Positions 32,517-41,905 of a stretch of DNA of 64,000 bases are shown piece by piece. The DNA comes from an uncultured bacterium (GTDB lineage: Bacteria; Elusimicrobiota; Elusimicrobia; Elusimicrobiales; Elusimicrobiaceae): contig CASFTM010000008.1 of assembly GCA_949297775.1 (NCBI GenBank), positions 1-64,000 on the forward strand. The letters run 5' to 3'. Within the stretch, counting starts at the first letter, position 1. Each line of letters starts with the position of its first letter. The notes beneath the pieces are model-generated. The model was not told the DNA's origin. It searched no databases and was given only the letters and a program-made list of their open reading frames with translations. Made by a program: the position numbers and the translations under genes.

Positions 32517-32605
32517 GTTGGGCAACAGGTACGCCGGCGGGAAAGCCGCCCGCGTGCGAAAAATGTTTGTGTCTGCCAAAGAAAAAATTCCAGGGAAAAT
32601 TTGAA

Positions 32606-32637
32606 AATAAAAAACCGCCCTTTTTAAGGGCGGTTTA
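32606..32637 (-). terminator. rpsT terminator
   Basis: On the - strand AAACCGCCCTT pairs with AAGGGCGGTTT, followed by T-rich sequence. Confidence 0.85.
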
Positions 32638-32652
32638 GAAAACGTGATTGAC

Positions 32653-32931
32653 TTATTTAGCCGCTTTGTTCGCCGCTTTAGCCAAGCGGGATTTCTTGCG
32701 GGCGGCCGTTTTCCAGTGCATAACGCTTTTTTTGGCGGCCTTGTCAATGCAAGATTCGGCTTTTTTCAAGTCTTCTTTCAGCGTGGCGGCTTTCGTTTTG
32801 ATGGAAGCGGCTACGGCTTTGGTGGCCAAGCGGACCTTTTTGGTCAGGCCCTTATTAGCGGAAGTTCTCTTTTCAGCTTGGCGCTGCGCTTTGATGGCGC
32901 TCGTGTGTCTACCAGTTTTTAATTTTGCCAT
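32653..32931 (-). CDS. rpsT: 30S ribosomal protein S20
   Basis: A 92-residue, Lys/Ala-rich helical protein of the small ribosomal subunit. HTSAIKAQRQAEKRTSANKG matches the S20 N-terminus, followed by the usual IDKAAKKSVMHWKTAARKKSRL. AGAGGAA precedes the ATG. Monocistronic. Confidence 0.92.
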   Translation of the reverse strand: MAKLKTGRHTSAIKAQRQAEKRTSANKGLTKKVRLATKAVAASIKTKAATLKEDLKKAESCIDKAAKKSVMHWKTAARKKSRLAKAANKAAK

Positions 32932-33046
32932 TTAATAATTCCTCTATAGAAAAATCGGTTATTTATATTTTATCCTTTTATTTTTCCCGGGTCAACCCTT
33001 TTTTAAGGCTTCCGCGCAACTGCGCCGGAAATGTTACAATAAACCT

Positions 33047-34417
33047 ATGGATCCCCGTTTAGATATTTTACCAAATAAACCCGGTGTTTACATTATGCGT
33101 GCCAAAGACGGCACGATTCTCTACGTGGGCAAGGCCAAAAACCTTTCCGACCGGGTAAAACAGTATTTCCAGGAATCCAACCTCTATTCCCGCGGCTGGA
33201 AATTACCCAGTCTGCTGCCCCTGATCGCCAAGATAGACTATGTAACCACCGCCAGTGAGCGCGACGCTTTGGTGCTGGAAGAAAAACTCATCAAGGAGTA
33301 TCAGCCCTTTTTTAACTCGCTGGGGAAAGATGGCAAAAGCTATCCGTATTTAAAACTAACGATGGGGGAGGATTACCCGCGCCTGCAGCTCACCCGCCGT
33401 GTGGTGCGCGGGAAAGACTTATACTTTGGACCATACCCCAAATCCAGTATCGTGAAAGGGCTGATGCGTTTTTTGTGGAAAAGCAAATACGCCCCGCTGC
33501 GCCCGTGCAAGTGGAGCTTTTCGCGCGAAAAACCACTGGACCCGCGCAAAATTAACACTTGTATCTATTATCACACGGGGCAATGCCCGGCACCGTGCGC
33601 CGGGAAAATTTCGTATGAAGCATACCGCGAAATTGCCGAACGGCTGGCGGATTTTTTGGACGGAAATTTTGGCAATATCACCGAGCGTATTACCGCGTTG
33701 ATGCGCCGCCACGCCGAAAAATTGGAATACGAACAAGCCGCCGTGTACCGCAATTTTCTGCACGCGCTGGACCATATGCGCGAGCGGGTGATCGTCGGGC
33801 GGTTTAAGGACGATAAAATCACCACCGCTATGCAAAATACCGATAAATTAAAACGCTTGGCCCAGGTAATCGGTATGCGCCGTCTGCCCGCACATATAGA
33901 AGCGTTTGATAACTCCCACCTGTTTGGGCGCGAGGCCGTGGGCTGTATGGTATGCTATATAAACGGGGAGAAAAACCACGAGCATTACCGCCGGTTTAAA
34001 ATCCGTTCCAAACTGCCCGAAAAAGGCGGCAGTGATTTTGCGATGATGGAAGAAAGCGTGTACCGCCGTCTGCGCCAAATTAAGCGCGACCCGGCGCAAA
34101 CGCCCGATTTGATTTTGCTGGACGGTGGAAAAAGCCAAATTTCCGCCGCGATGAATGCCTTTGACCGTGCGGGCTTGTATATCCCTTTTATTTCATTGGC
34201 GGAAACGCACGAAGGCATTTATTTGCCCGGCGCGGCGGAAAGCATTAAGCTTCCTATTGGAGACCCTGCGCTTAATTTGTTAATGGAAATCCGCGATGAA
34301 GTGCATCGCTTTGCCATTACCTACCACCGCAAGCTGCGCGCCAAGGCCGAGCTGACCGGGCACCAAAGCCAGGAAGGGTTGCTTGACGGCAAAGATCCCG
34401 CCGGACGGGATTTGTAA
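33047..34417 (+). CDS. uvrC: UvrC-like excinuclease subunit lacking the C-terminal HhH domain
   Basis: A 456-residue protein. The GIY-YIG nuclease domain (NKPGVYIMRAKDGTILYVGKA, residues ~9-90), a Cys cluster (RPCK...CIYYHTGQCPAPC), a UvrB-binding helix pair near 215-245 and the RNase H-like nuclease (EAFDNSHLFG, LILLDGGKSQ, RFAITYHRKLR) are present. UvrC usually has ~600 residues and ends in helix-hairpin-helix motifs; here the protein stops right after the nuclease. TACAAT at 33035-33040 is 6 nt before ATG and there is no ribosome site, so the mRNA may be leaderless. Confidence 0.85.
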   Translation: MDPRLDILPNKPGVYIMRAKDGTILYVGKAKNLSDRVKQYFQESNLYSRGWKLPSLLPLIAKIDYVTTASERDALVLEEKLIKEYQPFFNSLGKDGKSYPYLKLTMGEDYPRLQLTRRVVRGKDLYFGPYPKSSIVKGLMRFLWKSKYAPLRPCKWSFSREKPLDPRKINTCIYYHTGQCPAPCAGKISYEAYREIAERLADFLDGNFGNITERITALMRRHAEKLEYEQAAVYRNFLHALDHMRERVIVGRFKDDKITTAMQNTDKLKRLAQVIGMRRLPAHIEAFDNSHLFGREAVGCMVCYINGEKNHEHYRRFKIRSKLPEKGGSDFAMMEESVYRRLRQIKRDPAQTPDLILLDGGKSQISAAMNAFDRAGLYIPFISLAETHEGIYLPGAAESIKLPIGDPALNLLMEIRDEVHRFAITYHRKLRAKAELTGHQSQEGLLDGKDPAGRDL

Positions 34418-34464
34418 AGTCCCTGCCTTCCCGCGCAGAAGTATATCCAGCTTTTCCACCATAG

Positions 34465-34500
34465 AAAACCGCCTTTAAACAAGAGTTTAGAGGCGGTTTT
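34465..34500. terminator. bidirectional terminator, uvrC / pilT
   Basis: AAAACCGCCTTTAAAC pairs with GTTTAGAGGCGGTTTT (one G:T). Confidence 0.85.
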
Positions 34501-34519
34501 AGTCTGGCGGCTTAACGGT

Positions 34520-35599
34520 TTATTTAAAATTAGCCGTTCCCAGTTTTTGCTGGAGATAAGTTTTAAGCCCGGACGGGTCCCCCGTGTGGGAAAGGGCTTC
34601 CTGATAGCTGATTTTCTTTTGGATATACAAATCACCCAACGCTTGGTTCATCGTGATCATACCCATACCCACGCTGGTTTGCATGGTGGAGATAATCTGT
34701 TCGGCTTTTCCGTCGCGGATTAAGCTGCGCACGGCGGAGTTGGCAAGCAGCACTTCGCACGCCATGGCGCGCCCGCCGGTAAGGGTGGGAATAAGCTGTT
34801 GGGATAAAATGGCTTCTAACACGAAGGACAGCTGCGTGCGAATCTGCGGCTGCTGGTTCGCTGGGAACACGTCAATAATACGGTTGATAGACTGGACGGC
34901 GTCGTTGGTGTGCAGAGTGGCAAATACCAAGTGCCCCGTTTCCGCCAGGGTCAGGCAGGCTTCCATCGTTTCTTTATCGCGCAACTCGCCTACCAGAATG
35001 ATGTCCGGGTCCTGACGCAGGAAGTGCTTCAAAGCGTCCGCAAAAGAAAGGGTATCTGCACCTACTTCGCGCTGGTTGACGATGCTGCGTTTGTGCGGAT
35101 GTACGAATTCGATAGGGTCTTCCACCGTCATAATATGGTTGCTTTCGTTCATATTCAGGTAGTTAATCATACTGGCTAAAGACGTAGATTTACCCGAACC
35201 GGTACACCCCGTAACCAAAACCAGCCCTTTGTTGAGCTTCATAATATTATAAACAATCGGCGGAAGGTTCAGCTCTTCAAACGATTTAAATTCATTTGGA
35301 ATGGAACGCAAAGCGGCGGCCACGCAGCCTTTTTGTTTATATACGTTTACACGAAGACGCCCCAGCGATTTAAGACCGAACGAAAAGTCCAATTCCAGTT
35401 TTTCTTCAAATTGCTGGCGTTGTTCGTCCGTCATAATAGAATAAATCAACGTCTGGGCGCTTTCTTTGGTAAGCGGTTCAAATTGCGTGGCGTATAAACG
35501 GCCCTGGATACGCAGCACCGGCGGTACGCCCACCGTCAAGTGAATATCGGAAGCGTTTTTCGCTTTCATCAGTTTGAACAAATCGTCCATTAATATCAT
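34520..35599 (-). CDS. pilT: pilus retraction ATPase PilT
   Basis: A 359-residue secretion ATPase that disassembles type IV pili. Walker A GCTGSGKST (131-139), Asp box (VEDPIEF), Walker B ILVGELRD, His box TGHLVFATLHTNDA and the C-terminal PilT motif AVRSLIRDGK are all intact. AGAGGG selects ATG 35599; a Met three codons later is also possible. It is the only pilus machinery gene in the window and supports a functional, retractable pilus for the dispersed pilins. Confidence 0.95.
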   Translation of the reverse strand: MILMDDLFKLMKAKNASDIHLTVGVPPVLRIQGRLYATQFEPLTKESAQTLIYSIMTDEQRQQFEEKLELDFSFGLKSLGRLRVNVYKQKGCVAAALRSIPNEFKSFEELNLPPIVYNIMKLNKGLVLVTGCTGSGKSTSLASMINYLNMNESNHIMTVEDPIEFVHPHKRSIVNQREVGADTLSFADALKHFLRQDPDIILVGELRDKETMEACLTLAETGHLVFATLHTNDAVQSINRIIDVFPANQQPQIRTQLSFVLEAILSQQLIPTLTGGRAMACEVLLANSAVRSLIRDGKAEQIISTMQTSVGMGMITMNQALGDLYIQKKISYQEALSHTGDPSGLKTYLQQKLGTANFK

Positions 35600-35615
35600 A
35601 AGCAACCCTCTTTGA

Positions 35616-37595
35616 TTATTGAATTTTTCCAACCAGGTCCAGCGTTATATTATTTAAAGCGCCCGTTAGTTTTCCCTGCGTTATATCCGCCTGGAAAATA
35701 TATACTATCGGTTCCATACGGGTCTTGGTTAGCCTGTATTTTACAATATATGTGCTTTTATGCAAAGGCTCTGCTGCCCATTCAGCCGTATAGCCCTGTT
35801 CCTTTTGTGTTTGGTACAAACGGGCAAAATAGGCTCCCACCGTGCCGCGTCCGCCGGAAAGCGGGTGATTTTTTACAAGTTCTATGGCTTTGTCGGCTTG
35901 GGACGGCTCGGCCTCTGCCGGCGGCGGAGGGACGGGGATGTCTGGCATCTGTTGCACAGCCGGCTCTTTTTGCCCATCCGTTGCGGAAAGGGCGGGTTGT
36001 TCCTGCAAGTTCTTTGCCGGGACCGGTTCGGAGGGGTGCCGCAAAATTGCTTTATTAATGTATATTGCCGCGCCTACCGCTATTAATGCAATTAATACAG
36101 ACAGAGCTGCCATAGCTTTCTTATACGAACGATCGCTCTTTAAACGTTCGTTTTGGGTTTGCCGCAAAAAATTTTTTATCTCCGGGGTTTGTTTTAACCG
36201 GGTGCGTATTTGATTGAGTTCCGGTTCTACGGTAACATTTTTTATCGGTTCTTTTATTTCCGGCGGAACTGATACATTCAATTTTCCATCTTCTAAAATT
36301 TGGCGGACGGTTTCTCCTTTTTCCTCTTCCTTCGTGACCAGTTCTTCCGGTTCCGGCGTTTTTTGCGGGAGCGGTTCAGCCGCTTGTTTTGGCTCCGGTT
36401 GGCTGACGGACTCATTCTCGTTTAAGCTTTTTTCCAAAGGAGCTGCCGGTTCTTGCGGAGCGGGAGATTCTTCTGCCGGTTTGGCGGACAGAATTTCTTC
36501 CTGTACAGAAGGGGCTGGCTTTGCCGGAGGTACGGCTGCAACGGTTGGCTGCATTAAAAAAGGCTCAGCTTCTGTCAACGGTGGAAGGTTCGCTGCTGGT
36601 TCATCTAAAATGGGCAATTGGGACGGAACCGTTTCTTTTTCTTCCGGAGGCAACACTGGCGCAGCGGCCTGCTCTGCGGCAGAGGCCGCAGGGACTTCTG
36701 CCGAAGGAGAAACCCCATGCAAGGTAAGCACTAAATCTTGCCCGCCGGGGTTGGAAATCGGTATGGATGAAGGCTGCGCTGGAAGTGGCCCAGGAGAGGA
36801 CAATGCTGCCGCGGGCTCGGCTGGCTTGCCGGATTTAGCCGTATGTTGCTTTTTTTCGTCGGATTTGACGGACTCTTTGGGAGCAGCCTCGGCATTTTTG
36901 GAGAGCTCCGCCTGCTCCCCAGCGGTATCCGGTTCTTTGGAAACGGTTTGTTTCGCCCCGGCCTGCGTAGCGTGCGCGGCGGCTTGCGGCTTTGAGGAGG
37001 AATCCGTTTGGGCGGGCTGACTGGGCTGTTCTAAGGTGTCTTCCGCAAGGGGCTCTTTTTCACTGTCATCTGAGGTAAATTCATCAAAGGGGTCGTTTCC
37101 CAGCGGTTGGATTTCTTTGTCTGCAGGCGGAGTGGTCCTGCCGAGCTGTGTTTTTAAAGCGCGGGACAAATCCATATCCGAATTTTCATTCGGATCGGGA
37201 ATGCCCAAGATGTTACCTAAATCTTCGCCCTGGATATTGTTAAAATAGTCTTCAATGGGGCCGGGTTTGGCTGGCTTTTTAGGGATTTCCAAGGCCGGAT
37301 CTTCCGTTGAGCTTTCATCGGGAGGAACGCCTAACGGGTTGCGTTGTTTTAATAGAGTGTCCATTTCCTCGTCAAAGGAATCGGTGCTGGGTTCCGGCGG
37401 ATTGGCGGAAGGGGCCGGCTTTCCTAAAAGCGTGTAAAACTCGCTAAATGTTCCCGCCAAACGCCAACTGTCTTGGTCTTCGCTGAATTTTTCGGGGCAT
37501 ACCAGGCTGGTAGCGGCAAAGCCGGGCCGGGCGGCAAGTTCGCCCGGCTCAAACGGTCCGATTACGTCATTCCCGTCAAAAAACCAGTATTTCAT
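35616..37595 (-). CDS. GYF_2-like membrane protein with long disordered region
   Basis: A 659-residue protein not recognised as a named family. Residues 1-60 look like a GYF_2-type domain (KYWFFDGNDVIGPFEPGELA). About 60-500 is Pro/Glu/Ala-rich, probably disordered. One membrane segment lies near 515-535 (MAALSVLIALIAVGAAIYIN), followed by a Pro-rich linker and a ~90-residue C-terminal periplasmic domain. It sits between gltX and pilT, 17 nt from pilT, so it may serve the pilus, in a manner loosely like FimV-type organisers; this is inference. Confidence 0.6.
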   Translation of the reverse strand: MKYWFFDGNDVIGPFEPGELAARPGFAATSLVCPEKFSEDQDSWRLAGTFSEFYTLLGKPAPSANPPEPSTDSFDEEMDTLLKQRNPLGVPPDESSTEDPALEIPKKPAKPGPIEDYFNNIQGEDLGNILGIPDPNENSDMDLSRALKTQLGRTTPPADKEIQPLGNDPFDEFTSDDSEKEPLAEDTLEQPSQPAQTDSSSKPQAAAHATQAGAKQTVSKEPDTAGEQAELSKNAEAAPKESVKSDEKKQHTAKSGKPAEPAAALSSPGPLPAQPSSIPISNPGGQDLVLTLHGVSPSAEVPAASAAEQAAAPVLPPEEKETVPSQLPILDEPAANLPPLTEAEPFLMQPTVAAVPPAKPAPSVQEEILSAKPAEESPAPQEPAAPLEKSLNENESVSQPEPKQAAEPLPQKTPEPEELVTKEEEKGETVRQILEDGKLNVSVPPEIKEPIKNVTVEPELNQIRTRLKQTPEIKNFLRQTQNERLKSDRSYKKAMAALSVLIALIAVGAAIYINKAILRHPSEPVPAKNLQEQPALSATDGQKEPAVQQMPDIPVPPPPAEAEPSQADKAIELVKNHPLSGGRGTVGAYFARLYQTQKEQGYTAEWAAEPLHKSTYIVKYRLTKTRMEPIVYIFQADITQGKLTGALNNITLDLVGKIQ

Positions 37596-37622
37596 GGCGC
37601 TCCTTGCCCCGTTTGGGCGGAG

Positions 37623-39086
37623 TTATTTGCAATACTTCAGCGCGTTTTTTAAGCGCGCGGTAACGGTTTCTTTCCCCATATATTCCAACATTTTAAACAA
37701 GGTCGGTCCGTGCGTCCGGCCCGATACGGCTACGCGTACCGGGTGGAAGATCTGTCCGGCTTTCATCCCGTTTTCTTTGGCGTAGGCGCGGGCGGCGGCT
37801 TCCAGGTTGGCTTCGGTAAAATCGGCCAGGTTTCCGTACACGTTAATCATTCCTTCCAGCACTTGTTTGGCTTCGGGCTTGGAGAAAACTTTGTCTATCG
37901 CTTCCTGCTCAAACGCCGGTTCTTCAAAGAAGAAGCGGATTAAGTCCGGAATTTCGGTAAGCAGTTTGTATTTTTCCTGCTCCAGCCCGATAATGCCTTC
38001 CAGGCGGGCGCGGTCTACGCCCTGGAGGTTAATGCCGGCTTTTTCAATAAACGGCAAGGCCAAATCCGTCAGGCGGGAAATCGGCGTTGCGCGGATGTAT
38101 TCCCCGTTCATCCAGTTCAGTTTTTCCGGGTCCATTACGGCCGGGCTGGGCTGACAGCCGGAGATATCAAATTTTTCTTCCAATTCGCCGGGGGCAAACA
38201 GCTGCTGGGAATCGGGCGTGGCCCACCCCAATAACGCCAGGTAGTTTTTCAGCGCTTCGGGCAAATACCCCATATTGCGGAATTCCACCACGTTCGTGGC
38301 GCCGTGGCGTTTGGAAAGTTTTTTGCCGTCCGGTCCGTGAATCATAGACAGGTGGGCAAAAATGGGTTCCTTCCAGCCCAGCGCGCGGTAGATTTGGATT
38401 TGCGCCGGCGTGTTGGAAATGTGGTCGTCCCCGCGGATGACGTGCGTCATACGCATCAAGTGGTCGTCCACCACCACGGCGAAGTTATACGTGGGGTAGC
38501 CGCTTGTTTTTTGGATGACCAAATCGTACAAATCTTTACTGGCAAATTTTACGTGCCCGCGGATCATATCGTCCCATTCTACGTCGCCTTCCTGCGGCAT
38601 GCGGAAACGGATGACGTATTTGCGGCCCTGGGCTTCCAATTCTTTTTGTTGTTCTTCCGTCAGGTGGCTGCATTTGCCGCTGTATTTGGGAGGGCGGTGT
38701 TCCGCCAGGCATTTTTGGCGGTTTTCTTCCAGTTCTTCTTCGGTGCAATAGCATTTATAGGCTTTGCCTTCGGCTAAGAGCTGGTCAATATATTTTTTGT
38801 AAATACCCTGGTCGGCGCGGATGGCTTGGTAGTAAGGGGCGTCGGGCCCTTTATCGGTGCCGTCGGGCATGGGGCCTTCGTCCCAGGTTAAGTTCATCCA
38901 CTGCATTCCTTCAAAAATGGCGTCGGTAGAGGCTTGGGTGGAGCGTTCTTCGTCTGTATCTTCAATGCGCAGTAAAAACGTGCCTTTATTTTTTTTGGCA
39001 AAAAGGTAGTTGAAAAGTGCCGTGCGAACCCCTCCGATGTGCAAAAATCCAGTCGGAGACGGGGCAAATCTAACTCTTACGGTCAT
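37623..39086 (-). CDS. gltX: glutamyl-tRNA synthetase
   Basis: A 487-residue class I synthetase charging tRNA-Glu (and possibly tRNA-Gln). HIGH region PSPTGFLHIGGVRTALFN and KMSKS-type KKLSKRHG are present. The central EDTDEERS loop is typical. Start at ATG 39086 after AGAGGA. First gene of gltX-GYF-pilT. Confidence 0.95.
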   Translation of the reverse strand: MTVRVRFAPSPTGFLHIGGVRTALFNYLFAKKNKGTFLLRIEDTDEERSTQASTDAIFEGMQWMNLTWDEGPMPDGTDKGPDAPYYQAIRADQGIYKKYIDQLLAEGKAYKCYCTEEELEENRQKCLAEHRPPKYSGKCSHLTEEQQKELEAQGRKYVIRFRMPQEGDVEWDDMIRGHVKFASKDLYDLVIQKTSGYPTYNFAVVVDDHLMRMTHVIRGDDHISNTPAQIQIYRALGWKEPIFAHLSMIHGPDGKKLSKRHGATNVVEFRNMGYLPEALKNYLALLGWATPDSQQLFAPGELEEKFDISGCQPSPAVMDPEKLNWMNGEYIRATPISRLTDLALPFIEKAGINLQGVDRARLEGIIGLEQEKYKLLTEIPDLIRFFFEEPAFEQEAIDKVFSKPEAKQVLEGMINVYGNLADFTEANLEAAARAYAKENGMKAGQIFHPVRVAVSGRTHGPTLFKMLEYMGKETVTARLKNALKYCK

Positions 39087-39194
39087 AAAGTATCAGGTCC
39101 TCTGTTGTTATATAGTATACGTATATAAATATATTATACTTATTATGGTAAATTTTTTAAAATATATAAAAGTAAGTTTTCGTAACTTTGGGGG

Positions 39195-40280
39195 ATGTCC
39201 GTGAGTGCCTTTTTTATTGTAGCATCCGTGGTGTTGTGGCTGATGCAGGTGACGGTGGGGGCGTGGCTGTTTTGGTCGTTTCCGCAGATGGGGTGGAAAA
39301 TCCCGGTAGCGGTTTTGCCCGTATTGCTGACGGTGTTTTTTCGGTTTTCTATGGAGTACACCCGCGCCCATTGGGGCGCGTGGGAAAGTGTATTGTATTA
39401 TATGGCCTATGCTTGGGCTGGCCTGATATTTTTGGCTTTTTGCATTTGTGCGGTATGTGCGTTGGTGCAATGGGTATTGTTTTTCTTTCACGTAAATATC
39501 CGCAGCTGGCTGGGGTGGGTAAGCGTGGGGCTTATGCTGCTGGCGGCGGCTTTGGCGGTGTACGGCGGGATTTCTACGCCGCGCGTAAAGCGTATTCCTG
39601 TGGCCATATCCGGCGCTCCCAAAATGAAAATTGCGCTCTTGTCCGATGCGCATTTAGGACTGGGAGTTTCGTTAAATCGGTTTGACAAAGCCTTACAGCG
39701 TTTGGAAGCGGAAGAGCCGGATGTTTTATTTGTGCTGGGGGATATCTTTGAGTATGGCCCCAACCGTTCCGCGTATGCCAAACGTTTGGCGCAAGTCCAA
39801 ACGCCTTTGGGTACTTATGGAGTGTTTGGCAACCACGAATATTATGTGGGGTACGAAAATTCCAAGAACTTTTTTATAGACTCCGGTATCACGTTGTTGG
39901 AAAACGAAACCGTCCAAATGCCTAACGGCGTGGCGGTGGCCGGCGTGAAAGACGTGCGCACGGCGCGGGTATCCGCGCAAGACGTACAGACCCTGTTGCA
40001 ACAAACCGACTCCGCCCGCTTGCTTATTTATTTAAGCCATACGCCTTTGTATGCCGAAGAAGCCGCCGCGGCGGGAGTGGATTTAATGTTCAGCGGGCAC
40101 ACCCACAACGGGCAGATTTTTCCGTTTAATTATTTGGTCTATCTGCAGTTCCCGCGGGTATATGGATTATTTGCGGTGGACGGTATGAAATTTTATATTA
40201 CTTCCGGTTTGTTTTATTGGGGAATCCCGCTGCGGTTTTTGGCTCCGGCGGAAATTCCAATCATAGAGGTAAACGCATGA
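39195..40280 (+). CDS. membrane metallophosphoesterase
   Basis: A 361-residue protein with four N-terminal membrane segments (about 1-135) and a calcineurin-like domain: SDAHLG, LGDIFEYGPN, FGNHEYY, SHTPL and SGHTHNGQIF give the two-metal site. It resembles YaeI/YkuE-type enzymes acting on lipid-linked phosphates, such as UDP-diacylglucosamine or phosphodiesters; the substrate is unknown. GTG at 39201 is an alternative start better placed after GGGGG. Its stop overlaps the next gene by ATGA. Confidence 0.85.
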   Translation: MSVSAFFIVASVVLWLMQVTVGAWLFWSFPQMGWKIPVAVLPVLLTVFFRFSMEYTRAHWGAWESVLYYMAYAWAGLIFLAFCICAVCALVQWVLFFFHVNIRSWLGWVSVGLMLLAAALAVYGGISTPRVKRIPVAISGAPKMKIALLSDAHLGLGVSLNRFDKALQRLEAEEPDVLFVLGDIFEYGPNRSAYAKRLAQVQTPLGTYGVFGNHEYYVGYENSKNFFIDSGITLLENETVQMPNGVAVAGVKDVRTARVSAQDVQTLLQQTDSARLLIYLSHTPLYAEEAAAAGVDLMFSGHTHNGQIFPFNYLVYLQFPRVYGLFAVDGMKFYITSGLFYWGIPLRFLAPAEIPIIEVNA

Positions 40281-41905
40281 AACGCTGGCTGTGGCCCGTG
40301 CTGCTTTTTTGCGCGTTCCCGGTATGGGGAACGGTGCAGTTTGAAGATTTATCCTACGAAGAAAAATTGGGCCAAACGCTGGTAGTGTTTGTGGATGTGG
40401 ACAGCGCCGAACTGGTGCGCCCTGCCATAGAAGCCGGCAAAATCGGCGGGGTGCTTATCCAATGGGGCACATACTCGCTGGATGAAACCAAAAAACTGGT
40501 AAAAACATTGCAAAGCTGGGCCGCCAAAAGCCCGCACAAAATACCGTTGCTCATATCCATAGACTATGAAGGCGGTACCGTATACACGCCCATTACCTTG
40601 GGCTTTGATTATCTGCCCACCAATATGATGCTTTCCGCCGCGCAGGATGAAGAAGGGGCCGCTTCCATTGCTTATTTAGCCGGTTTGGAATTGCGCCGTG
40701 CCGGCGTGCATATTAACTTCTCCCCGGTGCTGGATGTTAACAGCAATCCCAACAACCCCATTATTGGCGTGCGCTCCTTTGGGTCCGACCCGGCGAACGT
40801 AACCAAAATGGGGCTTTCGTTAATGAACGGCTTTAAAGCGGCGGGGATTATCAGCGTGGTAAAGCATTTTCCGGGCCACGGGGATACCTCCACAGACTCC
40901 CATTATGGCGTGCCGATAGTCAAAGATAGTTATGAACAGCTGCAAAAGGTCCATCTTGCTCCCTTTGCCGAAGCCGTGCGGCAGGGAGTCCCCGGGGTGA
41001 TGACGGGGCATGTGCTTTACCCCGCTTTAGATAGTAAGAACATTGCTACATTTTCTAAACCCATCTTGCAGGATTTGCTGCGCCAACAAATGGGGTTTGA
41101 TGGATTTATTGTAACCGACAGTTTGGATATGAAAAGCGCCACCACTTTTTGTACCATTGCCGGCTGTGCCGTGCGGGCGCTGGAAAGCGGGACCGATATG
41201 GTTTTATTAGGGCGCTATATCAAACCTTTGGCGGTTTTTAACCAAATTTTGCGGGAAACCCGGCAAAAGAAATTACAAGCCCGCGTAGAAGAATCCGCCC
41301 GTCGGATTTTTGATTTAAAAAAGCAGATGGGATTGCTGGATGGTACGCGCGAAGTGCCCGCTCCGATTGAAAAAGCCTATCAAACGGAAATGGAAAAAAT
41401 AAGCAATGAGTTTGTTACCTTGGTTCGTGACCGCAAAAAATTGTTGCCTTTTGTCCCTTCTAAAAACAAAAAACCTACCGTGTGCGCCGTGTTTTTTGCG
41501 CCGTCGCGCTTTGCGGACCAGTTGGTCAGTTTTTCCAAGCCTTTTTTGGAAAAGGGGTGGAACATCCGCACCTATAATGCCGCTTTAACGCCGCGTAAAA
41601 AAGACAGCCAGCGCGCCGCCGCCTGCGCCCGGGGGGCGGACTTACTAGTGGTAACCAGCCTGCAATGGGCAGATAAAACCAACATCAACCAAAAAAACGC
41701 CATTAATGGGCTGATCAACGAAAACAAAAATACGGTTTTTATTTCTACCATGAGCCCGTATGACATAAAAAATTACCCGGAGGCGGACACCGTACTGGCC
41801 ACCTACGGGTTAAATAAATACGCTTTACAAACCGCGGCAAACATTATTTTGGGTAATTTGCCGCCGCAGGGCGTGCTGCCGGTTAAGCTGCAATCGGAAA
41901 ATTAG
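40277..41905 (+). CDS. secreted glycoside hydrolase family 3 (NagZ-like)
   Basis: A 542-residue protein with a signal peptide (about 1-18). The GH3 barrel carries ISIDYEGGTV, FSPVLDVN, KHFPGHGDTSTDSHYG (catalytic His loop typical of beta-N-acetylhexosaminidases) and VTDSLDMKS with the nucleophile Asp. An additional C-terminal domain of about 190 residues is present. It likely removes N-acetylglucosamine from wall fragments or dietary glycans. Translationally coupled to the phosphoesterase; converges on dedA with a 4-nt overlap. Confidence 0.86.
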   Translation: MKRWLWPVLLFCAFPVWGTVQFEDLSYEEKLGQTLVVFVDVDSAELVRPAIEAGKIGGVLIQWGTYSLDETKKLVKTLQSWAAKSPHKIPLLISIDYEGGTVYTPITLGFDYLPTNMMLSAAQDEEGAASIAYLAGLELRRAGVHINFSPVLDVNSNPNNPIIGVRSFGSDPANVTKMGLSLMNGFKAAGIISVVKHFPGHGDTSTDSHYGVPIVKDSYEQLQKVHLAPFAEAVRQGVPGVMTGHVLYPALDSKNIATFSKPILQDLLRQQMGFDGFIVTDSLDMKSATTFCTIAGCAVRALESGTDMVLLGRYIKPLAVFNQILRETRQKKLQARVEESARRIFDLKKQMGLLDGTREVPAPIEKAYQTEMEKISNEFVTLVRDRKKLLPFVPSKNKKPTVCAVFFAPSRFADQLVSFSKPFLEKGWNIRTYNAALTPRKKDSQRAAACARGADLLVVTSLQWADKTNINQKNAINGLINENKNTVFISTMSPYDIKNYPEADTVLATYGLNKYALQTAANIILGNLPPQGVLPVKLQSEN

